DNA of 64,000 nt, from positions 63,115,909 to 63,179,908 of the forward strand of contig JBANSL010000005.1 in NCBI GenBank assembly GCA_037127255.1, read 5' to 3'. Every line of letters begins with the position of its first letter. The stretch's first letter is position 1. Positions 10,558 to 20,686 of this stretch are shown in pieces. Below the pieces are notes generated by a model. It had not been told where the DNA came from and searched no databases. It was given only the letters and a program-made list of their open reading frames with translations. The position numbers and the translations under genes were made by a program. This stretch comes from Persicaria tinctoria (Eukaryota; Streptophyta; Magnoliopsida; Caryophyllales; Polygonaceae).

Positions 10558-10985
10558 TCACCACCCTTCTCGCTGTCACAACCCTATCGCTGTCACCACC
10601 TTATCGTCGTCACCACCCTTATCGTTGTCACCACCCCTATCGATGCCACTACTCTTATCGCTGTCACCACCCCTATTGTTATCACCACCCATATCGTCGT
10701 CACCACCCTTATCGATGTCACCATCATATCGATGTCACCACCCTTATCGTTGTCACCACCCTTATCACTGTCACCGTACTTATCGATGTCACCACGCTTA
10801 TCACTGTCACCACCTTTATCAGTAGTCACTGTCACCACCCTTATCACTATCACCACCCTTATCGTTGTCACCACCCTATCACTGTCACCACCCTTATCGT
10901 TGATCACCACCCCTATCTCTATCACCGCCCCTATTGTTATCACCACCCCTATCGTTGTCACCACCCCTATCGATGTCACCAATCT
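10558..10985. repeat. 18-bp minisatellite (about 23 units)
   Basis: Tandem variants of CACCACCCTTATCGTTGT. Because 18 is a multiple of 3, the array is open in several frames on both strands, producing low-complexity His/Pro/Tyr or Val/Ile-rich frames with no sign of being real proteins. The flanks at 10434-10560 and 10985-11150 carry related TGGTGACA / TGTCACCA words with poly-T tracts, so the array grew from a local GTCACC-rich sequence. Confidence 0.85.
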
Positions 10986-11434
10986 TATAAAATTTGTTGG
11001 TGGCACTATTTTTTTTACAAGGTTAGTGTCGCCATCTTTGATGACGCTGTTTTAACGAGGTGATCGAGTGTAACCAACCTTATCAACAGTGTTGACGACA
11101 CATGTGGACAACTTATTTTTGGTGACAAATTCATATTGAATTGTCACCACATTAATATCACCAAAATAGTGTCACTAACAAATCTTATGAATTCTAAAAG
11201 TACACCAATATTGTTATGAATTCCAAAAAGTACACCAATATTGTTAAGAAGCAAGTCAATGACGCAATTTGCCCACAAAAGCACCAAATGCTCAATCATG
11301 AATTCAGGCATATACAAAACCAAACATGGAGAAAGATCTAACTCTTCTGTTACATGGGTGCTCAAGTAACGTCATCATGTCACCAATCATCTGAATATTC
11401 TCAAAATGCTCCCGCAACGTACCGAAGATCCATG

Positions 11435-14400
11435 CACTACTAGAATTGTGTTAATAGACATCGGATCTTTGACATCGGTCGAAAAAACGCATGATATTAA
11501 TAATATTTATAATATCAGTTTAAAAATTATTGATGTTGTTGAGATTATATACATCGATTTAATTTTTTTGACAATGGTAAAATTTTGTTTTAAAAAAATT
11601 TGAAAGTGTGCGGAATACACTTAGCTGAAAATTTTAGCGGTAAAGTAACTCGACCCTCAAACACTTACCCAAAAATAGGACATTCAAATTTTTATTTATT
11701 TTTGCATAAAGTACCAAAGCCAGCATATAACCAAAAAAACCCACATATTGACACAGACCAAAAATCCCCAACCCTATTGTTCTTGGCGATTTCAAAGGCG
11801 ATGGGTTTCGACCATTGAAGAACCCTAGCCTTCATCCCCCTAATTTGTTCTTCAGCACCCCATTCCGTCATCTTCTCCGTCCAAGCTAATAAGTGTTTCC
11901 ATTAGGTTATCGTCTTCGGCTAAGCTTCGAATAGTGGGTCCATTCGTTGCTTCAATTGGTCGTCTTCAACTGGCATAAATTGCTTCTCTGCTTACTCCGG
12001 CTAAGTTTCTTATCTCCTTCCTCCGACTGGTCATCCTCACCTCTATTGAACACCCAAGAAGCCCAGGTATGGAAACCCTACAATCCCTATCTTTGGCCGG
12101 TTTTATGTGATATCTCCAGCCTTCTTTGTTCACTCTTCCTGGCAGCCAGCGCACAACAGGTACGGTCTCCTTCTTCTATTCTCTTCTCTCCTCTTTCTTT
12201 GCTTCATCTATGGCATGTTAGAATCCATGGCTAATTTCGATTTGGAAATCTAGGGTTTTGGGTTGTGCGATTTTTATAGATCTAGGGTTTGTTGTTGTTT
12301 GCTGCGATTTTGTGGTTGGATTTGCATCTGATATTGTGCGATTTTTATTGTTGTTTGTTGCGTGATGGTTGTTGAGATTTTAGATCTCTTTATAGATCCC
12401 AAATGAAAGCTCTATACTCATCTCTTTGCTGAAATTTCAGCATCTGAAAGGAAAACAAAAATCTGAAATGTGTACAATCTGAATTTTTTTTGTTAGGCGA
12501 CTTTGTTTGCATTTCTCTTGCATTGGTTTGAGATTTATTTATTTCTATCTTGAAGTGGACATTTTGTTTTGGAGTCGGAACATGACAAGCTCAATTGCTT
12601 CGAGTTAAGACTCTTACGGGAGTATCTTTCTAGTTACATTCTATGATGAAAATTTCTTTCTTATCCCTGTCCATTTCTTAAAAAAAACTGACTGTCAAGG
12701 AGGAGGGGTTGGGAAAACCTTAATGAATTTGATGAATTTTTCATTAACCTGAACATCAATATCAGGTCAATTATATCCAATTTTCTTTGATCTTTCTAGG
12801 GCAGAATGAATTCCAGGAGGCGTACGAGAAAGGAATTCACAAGTCAAATTCAACTTTAGATATTTACTTGACCCTAAATTTTTACTAATGCAGTGTTATT
12901 AGTTGGACACTAAACGTGATATCATTATCATCTTTTGGGAGCCAACATATAAAGAATGCCTTAATTTAATTGCATGAGTTTTGTAGCTGCTCGTGTGTAT
13001 AAAAGGTTAATGAAATTTCCTTTTAATTAATGTTTATTGTTCATATTTAATATACAAATTTTATTGGAAAGAAAAATACCCTATTATATACATATCCTTC
13101 TTATAAACAAGTAATCTTTATCTTGTGATATCTATTTCCAGGATTTACAAAAATGGGCAAGTTATACAAGGAGAATGTGGGACGGAGCTTGGCTATGGAG
13201 ACGTTACTAGGGAGATTCTTATTGTATCTACTCCTAACTATAGGTGACAACTTTATTTCTACTTCTTAAAGTTTTTTGTTTCTTTAATAGTTACTGTATT
13301 GTCAATTATGCATAGGATTTGATGATGGTTTTAATGTTTATATTCAACTTGGTTTTAATGTTTATATTCAACTTTGTGGTGTATATAACCTTTTCTTTGA
13401 GATTTCAGCATTTTTTTTTTGTTCATTACAGGGTATTGGGTGCAACCTCATACATGGGCTTAATTGTTGGAGGCTAGAGGAAATGTTATTTTCGCTGAAA
13501 ATGGGGTTGAATCTAGTAAATACCGAGTATTATTAGCGCACTCAGGGTTCAAGTGCAGTGCACATGTGATGATATTAAGGAGTTCATGAAGCAATATAAT
13601 GATGATCCTGCTCAGACGGACCTGATATTCGTGATTGTAAATACTAAATACCAATACCTCAGGTATATTTTTCTTCTAATTGTTTAAAATAAAGATAGTA
13701 GTAATGGTTGTTGTGGGATAAGAAACCTTCGTATCTTACTATATGTATTTAATTTGTTCGGGGCTATATAAGTTGAAGAAATAACAAGAATATTTCTACT
13801 CTTTAGTTGACTTGGTGAACTGGTATGTTTTTTATTTGTTCGATAGAATATGAGCCTAAGCAACTTTTATGTGCATAACTTCACCAATTCTTAAAGTGCA
13901 TACATATACCTTTTTTCAAGCAGTCTACATGATTTTGAGTATTTTTTTAATTAACGCACTTTCTTACTGGTTGGACTGTACATATCCTTTGTTACTTTTA
14001 TCTGAAGAAATATATGATGTAAAATGGAAATGGATGAAGGTTGTACAAATGATTTGATAGTTTGACCTTGACTTCTAATACGCAGCAGATAGAGGTGCAC
14101 ATATTTATTGGCTGCAGAACGGAATCGTGGAAGCTTGTCTTGATCATATCCTGAATTTGATACATTATGAGGTAATGCTTTAACCGTTTTCATTATTTAT
14201 AGCATTGCCAGAAACACCTTTACTTCTATTGGTTGGAAAGTGACATTGTTTGCTTCTATATATAAGCATTTTTTTCTGCTTCACTAACCCGACATTCACC
14301 CCTGATCTTTATAAAGAATTGAGCCAAATGGGGATTAATCCTTGTTTAAGAGAGACTAAGCCTAGCAGCCACTTTTCCTATGTTATTTTCTGTGTTCCTC

Positions 14401-16034
14401 CTACTCCAGATTGTTCATGTGATATCAAGTGAGATTGTGATTCTTACATTTTCATTTCATTTATTCATTTTGGCTGTAACTTGACAGGTTTATTGTTGGA
14501 TTGAGTTGCATATGTTATTGATGCCTTTTAATTGCTATTTAAAACTCCAATATTTCCCCAATTGGGCATTGAATATTGTGTAACATACAGCAGTTGTTGA
14601 ATCCACTACCATGCTTACAACATTGAATTTTGGCTGGTTGCTTACACATGCTTTTCGAGCCTGATCGACCACCTGTCTGCCTAAGGGATATGGGTACGTT
14701 ACTCTAAATATCTCTAGGTCCTATCTTGCTTTACTGAATTTTGTTGTTGTTGTGTGATTGATTGGTGTGAACATTCTAATGTCCTTTTGATTGATTCTTC
14801 ATGTATAAATCAATGTTGGTATTGACTTAAGAAAGTTATTTAACTGTTTAATTTTTTCTCTCCTCTTTGCTTCAGTTTTGACCTAATTTCCTCTATCTTG
14901 TATACTTGTGCTCGGTAGTATTTCTATCTATAAGATGATTGGTGAGGAGGACCTAGATGAATTAATATATTTAAATGGCCAACTAGAGTTTCTTCGAGTT
15001 ATTTTATATCATGAGATAAAGTCTGCATCTGTCACTTTTTTTTTTGACATTTCTAGATAGTGATTGTATAGAAACAAGATATGGAAGAGGAGACAGAAGG
15101 CACCTTGATTTATTGCTCCTGAACAGGGATACCAGCCACATTTTATTGCTTCTGAACAGGGATATAGGCATATAATTGAATATGTATAAAGATAATGTTA
15201 CATGTATGTATCGGGACATCATGAGAACATCTGGTTTGTGGTATTATGTAAAAGAGTATAAACTTATAATTCAACTATTGAGGTATTTCACCGGATTGTA
15301 ACGAGGGTTGGATTTGAATCATTTTCGGTATTTCATCATGTGTTTGACTATTTTGGATAATGTATCAGGGATTTGATCCTATTTTGATTATTTGAGAAGT
15401 GAACGATTAATGGATACAAATAGAAAATGATACATCATTTAATAGAATAAAAAAGCGATTTAAAAATGCATTGAGACACAACAGAATAAAAAATAAAACC
15501 GATGTCTTTTGGGAAATTATACATTGGTATAGATAAAAAAAATGATGTTATAATCTTTTTAGACATCATTTCTTTCAAATATACTAATTTAAATATATAC
15601 ATTTAACATTGTCTTTATAAATATGGAATGTTGTATAACATTTTTTAAATGAAATAACAAGATAAAATACAAAGGAAAAGTTAATAAACATGAAATGAAC
15701 CGCATATAACCGATGTAAATAAGTATTACAACATTGTTTTTGAAAAAAAAATATCGATGTTAATGTGAACTTTTGTATTAGTCTACATATTTTCAGATAA
15801 TTAGAAATGCAAAATAATAAGGGTTTAACATTAGGTGAATCAAACAAAATGTAATATATTCATGCATTTAAGTCGATATTACAAAGAGAAACGATGTTAT
15901 AAATCATTATAGACATCGGTTTATAACCGATGTGGTAAAGTTGGGATCTTTAACATCACCCACTAACACGTCGAATTTTTTTTTTGTTTTACATCGGTTT
16001 TTAACCGACGTCTATGAAGACAATTCTAGTAGTG
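11435..16034. mobile_element. CACTA element CACTA-1 (non-autonomous, 4.6 kb)
   Basis: Left end CACTACTAGAATTGT; the reverse complement of the right end is identical over these 15 bases and continues with few mismatches to about 30 bp. It is flanked by the 3-bp duplication ATG (11432-11434 and 16035-16037). Subterminal copies of ACATCGG / CCGATGT occur in both orientations at each end (11458-11540 and 15880-16015). No TNP2 transposase is present. The interior looks like captured gene sequence. It is inserted in MULE-1. Confidence 0.93.
12800..14700 (+). other. putative captured gene exons inside CACTA-1
   Basis: Several short blocks look like exons bounded by splice-like signals. Near 12800 NEFQEAYEKGIHKSNSTL can be read. 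At about 13141-13241, after a TTCCAG acceptor-like site, KNGQVIQGECGTELGYGD and VTREILIVSTPNYR are read. From about 13432, VLGATSYMGLIVGG, and after a break VQCTCDDIKEFMKQYNDD and TDLIFVIVNTKYQYL, before a GTATAT donor-like site. At about 14088-14171, ADRGAHIYWLQNGIVEACLD is read. Stops and frame changes break the series. The source gene was not recognised. CACTA elements commonly carry host gene fragments, which is why capture is proposed. Confidence 0.35.
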
Positions 16035-16222
16035 ATGACAAAACACCGGATCTCCAGTTAGCTAGCAGAACAAAAGATATATGAAGCATTACAAAGGAGA
16101 GTCTAATCTTATACCTGAGAAAGGTAGTAGTTAATGCTCAATCTACATATCCTGAACTAGGAAATGTGATGCATGTCTTAATCCTTTGATTTTGAACCAA
16201 TAAAATAAATTTGCCTAGCTTT

Positions 16223-16453
16223 CATCCTTATAGACCTTCATGAGTAACTATCTACATATCCTAAAAAAAAATGGACAAAGAAGCATTTATTATCATATTC
16301 ATCCTTACAGACCTTCATGAGTAACAGTCTACATATCCCGAAGAAAAATGGACAAAGAAGCATTTATTATCATATTCATCCTTACAGACCTTCACGAGTA
16401 ACCGTCTACATATCCAGAAGAAAAATGGACAAAGAAGCATTTATTATCACATC
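16223..16453. repeat. three tandem copies of a 77-bp unit
   Basis: Units begin at 16223, 16300 and 16377 (CATCCTTA[TC]AGACCTTCA...), differing at a handful of positions each. They lie between the CACTA-1 insertion and the right end of MULE-1. Confidence 0.9.
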
Positions 16454-17139
16454 GCAATCTGACAGGATCCAAACCAGAACCTTACCGGATCAATCACCAT
16501 CCACGCTCAACAACAACAATAACAACGAACTATTGAAACTAATGAAATTGTACCATTTTGCAACATCCTTTGTCGGAGTTTGTCGGAAATGGCGGCGGTA
16601 CTAGGATTTTTAGGTTGCTAGTTAGGGCGGTTGTTCATCCCGACAGGCCTATGAGCCTTGAAGTGAGGCCCAAACCCTACCGGTAGCGACCATTAGGCCA
16701 CCGCCCAGAGAGATGAGAGCAGGTCGAGCAGCAACAGAGAGATGAGAACATCCAGAGAAGAGGTTCGAAATCGAGCGGTTCTGATGAGAGACGACGATGA
16801 GAGCGGTTCTGCCTCTCAAGAGGTTCAAAATAGAGATGAGAGCGGTTCTGTCAGCCGACCAGAGACTGAGAGACGAGGAGACAATAGGAGGGAGGATAGG
16901 TCAAGAGCGCCCAACGGGATCGAGAAATGACGATGAGAGCAGAGACGAATTGCATCTCAGCCTCTCAGGGAGGCGACCACTGTTGATTTGTGGGGGGAGG
17001 CTAGGATAAAATTAAATCAAGGGTAAAATTAGTATTAAGAAACTTTTTTGGACATATAGCAAAAGGGGAGATCATGGTGGACATTTAGCAAAATGCTTAT
17101 ACTAAAATGGACATTTTGCCAAATATTTTCTTTAAATAT

Positions 17140-17434
17140 TTAGCAGGTTTCACAATTTCAAATCTCCATAAAGTTGTTTCAATGTGACAATGGCAAGGAG
17201 TTTGACAACATTATCTTTCGCACTTTTTTCTCCTCCAATGGAATCTCATTCCGCTTCTTATGTCCCCATACTTCTCCTCAAAATGGTAAGGCGAAACGTA
17301 CTATTCGCACCATTAACAACACCATTCGAATCTTGCTTATTCATGCGTCTGATGCCTCCGTCTCTATGGGCTCATGCATTAGGGGTGACTTGTTATTTGT
17401 TCAACATCTTTCCCACCAAAACCCTTCACAACCG
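17140..17434 (+). pseudogene. copia-1 integrase, C-terminal part
   Basis: Reads FSRFHNF, then after a frame change LFQCDNGKEFDNIIFRTFF, GISFRFLCPHTSPQNGKAKR and TIRTINNTIRILL. QCDNGKEF holds the second catalytic Asp. In the family the third acidic residue is the Glu of AER; here the codon reads Lys (AKR), so the integrase would be dead even without the insertions. Sequence similarity to copia ends at CTTCACAACCGCAT. Confidence 0.88.
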
Positions 17435-17682
17435 CATATAAATGGGAGAATAAACACATGTACGTTTGAATATTCATTTATGATTAATGACATATTTTGT
17501 TAAAATTATGATTTAAATAGTCATTTCTGTGAAAAAAAATAAAAGAAATAAAAATTATATATAAAAAAATGAAACAATAGGGGGTTGAGCCAACAACCTC
17601 ATGATTTACATATTCATTCCCTGCTTTGAATATTTTGATTTTGTTGGTTAGAAACCCCATATAAATGGGAGAATAAACACAT
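17435..17682. repeat. perfect 25-bp direct repeat flanking 198 bp
   Basis: The same 25 bases (starting CATATAAATGGGAGAATAAA) occur at 17435-17459 and 17658-17682. The second copy belongs to the LINE-2 reading (INGRIN); the first abuts the end of copia-1. The 198 bp between has no clear poly(A) tail or known family. It contains a TTGGCTCAACCCC-like stretch on the minus strand, weakly similar to a Pol III B box. It may be a SINE-like insertion with a long target duplication, or a filler duplication from break repair. Confidence 0.6.
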
Positions 17683-17976
17683 CTGCTTGTGAAGACACAA
17701 TGGGAAGGATCAAATCCCAGTTGACAAAATAGAAGGCTAACTCATTTTCTCAACAAGGAAGGATTGTCCTTTTTAAATCAAACCTTGCGACCAAACCAAA
17801 CTATGTTATGTAGAGTTTTGGATTACACCCGGAGATCCATAAAGAATTACACCAAATAAACAAATCTTTCTATTGGATCAAGGATAGAAACTATAAGTCG
17901 ATGATTGGTTGGGACAAAATCTGCAAGCTAAGGAAGTAGGTGAGATAGGATTTAAAAATCAAATGACATAAATAAA
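17658..17976 (+). pseudogene. LINE-2 fragment A (reverse transcriptase C-terminal part)
   Basis: In the LINE-1 ORF2 frame order it reads INGRIN, GRIKSQLTK, FSQQGRIVLFKSNLATKPNY and NKSFYWIKD, then MIGWDKICKLRK and GEIGFKNQMT, with stops. This matches LINE-1 residues from about INGRVN to GGIGIHKTKD. It ends at MULE-2. Confidence 0.85.
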
Positions 17977-18987
17977 GGCTAATTTGCACTAATATACCGA
18001 AAAAATTCAGCTTTGCAAAAATAGCAATGGGGGGTAAAAATTGCAAGAGGGTGGCAAAATGTTAGTTTTGAAAAAACTGCTCACCCGCTAGCAAGTTTCA
18101 CAGGCGACCAAAAGGGAAGGGGGGGGGGGACGTGTCGAAATTGGAAGGGGGGGGGAGTAGTTTCGCTTGCCCTAAAAAAAGTTGCGATTTACGCTTACTA
18201 GCCAATGACCACGATCTCTTAGCCAATATAAGACTAACGCCTGCTGGATCTCGTCTTCCTCAAGAACTTCCCACCTTAAGGATAGCTAGGATAGACGACA
18301 GTAACTATTGTTGTCTAGCCAATAAAACTGATGTTTCGTCCACAAGCTCAATGCCCAAATACGAGGCTAGTCGGAGGTCCACCGGAGCTACAAACTAGTT
18401 GTTGACCATCCTCAAGGCCTATACTTCCAGATCCGGTGAGTTCAATGCTAGATCTAAAGCCTCTTGCGCCCAGATCCAGTGTTGATGTGCATCGTACATG
18501 CGAAGCAACTATTATCACCCCATTGTTCAACCCTTCGCTTCACCTTGGTGTCCGGCGAGGAAAAAAGTCTTTGTGGCCAGAGTGAACCCCTTTCATTCAT
18601 CTCTAACACCCTTCCTCCACAAATCTCCCTCCATCTCCAAAAATTTGACTGACCTCCCCACATTCCCATTTCCCCTTCACAAAATCCAAAAAAAAAAAAA
18701 AAGGAGGAGCCACCATGCACGACTGTCGCCCTCCACCCTGTCGCCCACAGCCTTAGGCCTCCACTTCCCCTTCTTCCTTCTCATGTTCGGTTGTTGTGAA
18801 TCTCTCTCTCTCCCCCCTCCTTTACTTTGTCTTAAATCTCATCCAAACACACCTCCAAAATTTCAAACTCACGCCAAAATTTTTAACCCATTATAATGGG
18901 TAAGGGTGACCTATTAGTTTTGCAAAAAAAAAAAAAATTACTTTTTGACATTTACCCTATTTTACAAGGGGAGTCATTTGGGTCAGA
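17977..18987. mobile_element. MULE-2 (about 1 kb, same family as MULE-5)
   Basis: Its left end (GGCTAATTTGCACTAATATACC, then TTGCAAAAATAGCAATGGGG) matches the left end of MULE-5 at 32681 (GGATGATTTGCATAGATATA, then TTGCAAAAATGTCAATGAGG). The interior also matches: TACTAGCCAATGACC... near 18197 against TACTAGCCAGTGTATG... near 33538, each followed by a related tract ending AACTTCCCA. The right end is weaker and the flanking 9-mers (ATAAATAAA left, ATAATAAAA right) agree at 7 of 9. It contains G-runs at 18119-18130 and 18149-18158. No intact protein. Confidence 0.6.
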
Positions 18988-20686
18988 ATAATAAAAAAGA
19001 AATGGCCAAATTGCAGGAAGCCACCCCTTAAATAACCCCCTTTGCAAGAAACCACCGTTAAAAGCATAATTGCAGTAAACCACCCTTTAAAACAGAAAAA
19101 TTTACAAAACACCACCCAGCCTTAAAATCCATCGGTTTGTATTAAAAATATATAAAAAGATCAAAATACCCTTATTTGAAGATCAAATTTTCCCTTATTT
19201 ACCATTCAATATAACACACCCCCTCCTATTTTTTTTAGCCTTGATGCTTCACCAATCTATACCAAAACCACACCAGAAGGCAAGTAATAGATTGACTTTT
19301 TTTGAAATTTGATTGTCAATCATCTGAAATGCTAAGAAATGAATTTTTTTAATTTACCCCAAATTTGAGTGGAATTAGATGGATTTTTCAATTGTTTTAG
19401 GCAATTCAAAATTTTGATTCATGTGCGAAATTGGAGGTATACCCGACAACAGTAGTGGCATGGGGGATCTCCAGTCATTGGTTAGGCCTGGCTATGGTGG
19501 TGGAAGGTCAAATCTCCATTGAAGGCGGGTTGGAAGAGATGGAGAATTAAGAGGACGAGAGAGTAGAGTAGCATATTAGGAGAACATATGTGGTGAAGAG
19601 GTTACCGGTGACGCCTGAAGATGGTGGTGGGTAGCCCGACGGCGGACCTACATAGTCCCTGCGATGGTGGGCACTGACCAGGGAGGGGCGACCACTTTGC
19701 ATTTCTTCAAGGCCGATTTGCAGAAATACACCAAATCGGTGTTGGGTTTGCAAAAGTATACATGTTTTCTGAAAATAGCAAAAATAAGAAAGGTGGGTCA
19801 TTTGTGCTAAAAAATAGGTCATTTGTGCTAAAAAATAATGACTGAATTTTCCTTTAAATTTAAATATAAAAATCATTAAAAACAGAATTATGAATTAAAA
19901 GAAAAGTAAAAAATATTTAAAAAATTAAATATATATTAAAATAATGTTTTTGATATTTTTTTTTCTCGAAAAAATAAAAATAATAAAACTAGTCGGATGA
20001 AAATCATTGCCTTAGTAAGAGAATTAATAGTGACTGAATAAAAATTTGTTTTTGACAGGATATATGTTCTTTATGACAAAGTTGATAATTAATAATGACA
20101 GGATGAAATCTATATATAATAGGGAAGAGAATAACGATACGCTTTTATTCATATCATAACTAGAAATTAAAGGCATGTCCAAGATGACAAAGTTGTTTGT
20201 TTACAACGACAGGATTAATGTTGATAGTGACAAGGCTGTAGGTTTACTTTGACATGATTGAAGCTATAATCGGGGAGAGAATCACTGCAGATACGGTAAA
20301 TCGTATCTTCGTGATTATTAACCAAATTTACAAAAGGATTGTCAATATATATCTTGAAACTATAATATTATCCTATTGCCAGGATAAATATTGTCATTGA
20401 CAATCCCAAATATGAACATTGACAGGATATGATCAAAAATCGGCGGGAGATTGAGTAAAGATACGGTTTTGACCTAAATCATAACTACTAGATTATTAAC
20501 CCTAACCGCTTAATTTCCGCCTCCTACTAGATATTCCCTCCAATATACATTACCCACCCCTCCCTCTTACAAAACCTAAACTTTATCTTCTTAAATCTTT
20601 GTTCAAACTAATGCGAAAGTAAGAGGTTCATGTGACAACCATATCTTCGGGTGGAATACGCTTGATCTTCGATTGGAAGTTTTTGC

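Larger units (their letters stand above)
10220..17130. mobile_element. Mutator-like element MULE-1 (non-autonomous)
   Basis: It is inserted in the copia integrase. The terminal regions are inverted over about 100 bp: the left end reads TTTTTGCTAAGTGTCCATTT and the reverse complement of the right end ATTTGGCAAAATGTCCATTT, with further matches inward (TTTGCAAAATGTCC / TTTGCTAAATGTCC). Flanking 9-mers TTGTAATAT (10211-10219) and TTTAAATAT (17131-17139) agree at 7 of 9 positions and are taken as an aged target-site duplication. The element's own sequence is about 2.3 kb without CACTA-1. It holds an 18-bp minisatellite, a 77-bp triplicate and a purine-rich block (about 16700-17000) with an open frame rich in Arg/Glu/Ser that is probably not a protein. 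No transposase was seen. Confidence 0.75.
6335..17434 (+). mobile_element. decayed Ty1/copia retrotransposon (copia-1), split by insertions
   Basis: Pieces in order: a short 5' LTR, a primer-binding site, gag (6567-7381), protease remnant (to about 7722), integrase part 1 (10018-10219) and integrase part 2 (17140-17434). The gaps are a gypsy remnant (7723-10017) and MULE-1 (10220-17130). Reverse transcriptase, RNase H and the 3' LTR are missing; the element stops at 17434, next to LINE-2 sequence. Joining 10219 to 17140 restores a continuous integrase frame (VFVIFSRFHNF), which proves the two parts belong together. About 100 codons of pre-integrase region were lost around the gypsy insertion. 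Confidence 0.85.

Noticed and set aside
10425..11063. 212-aa frame rich in His-Pro-Tyr-Arg-Cys repeats
   Set aside because: Product of the 18-bp minisatellite; other frames of the same array are open too.
16742..17009. Arg/Glu/Ser-rich frames in MULE-1
   Set aside because: Arise from purine-rich repeated GAGAGCGGTTCTG units open in two frames.
17460..17657. Firm call of a SINE
   Set aside because: Only a weak B-box-like stretch; no A box at the right distance and no A-rich tail.
18132..18896. 88-aa and 132-aa frames in MULE-2
   Set aside because: Low complexity or Pro/Ser-rich, not shared with the related MULE-5 as protein.
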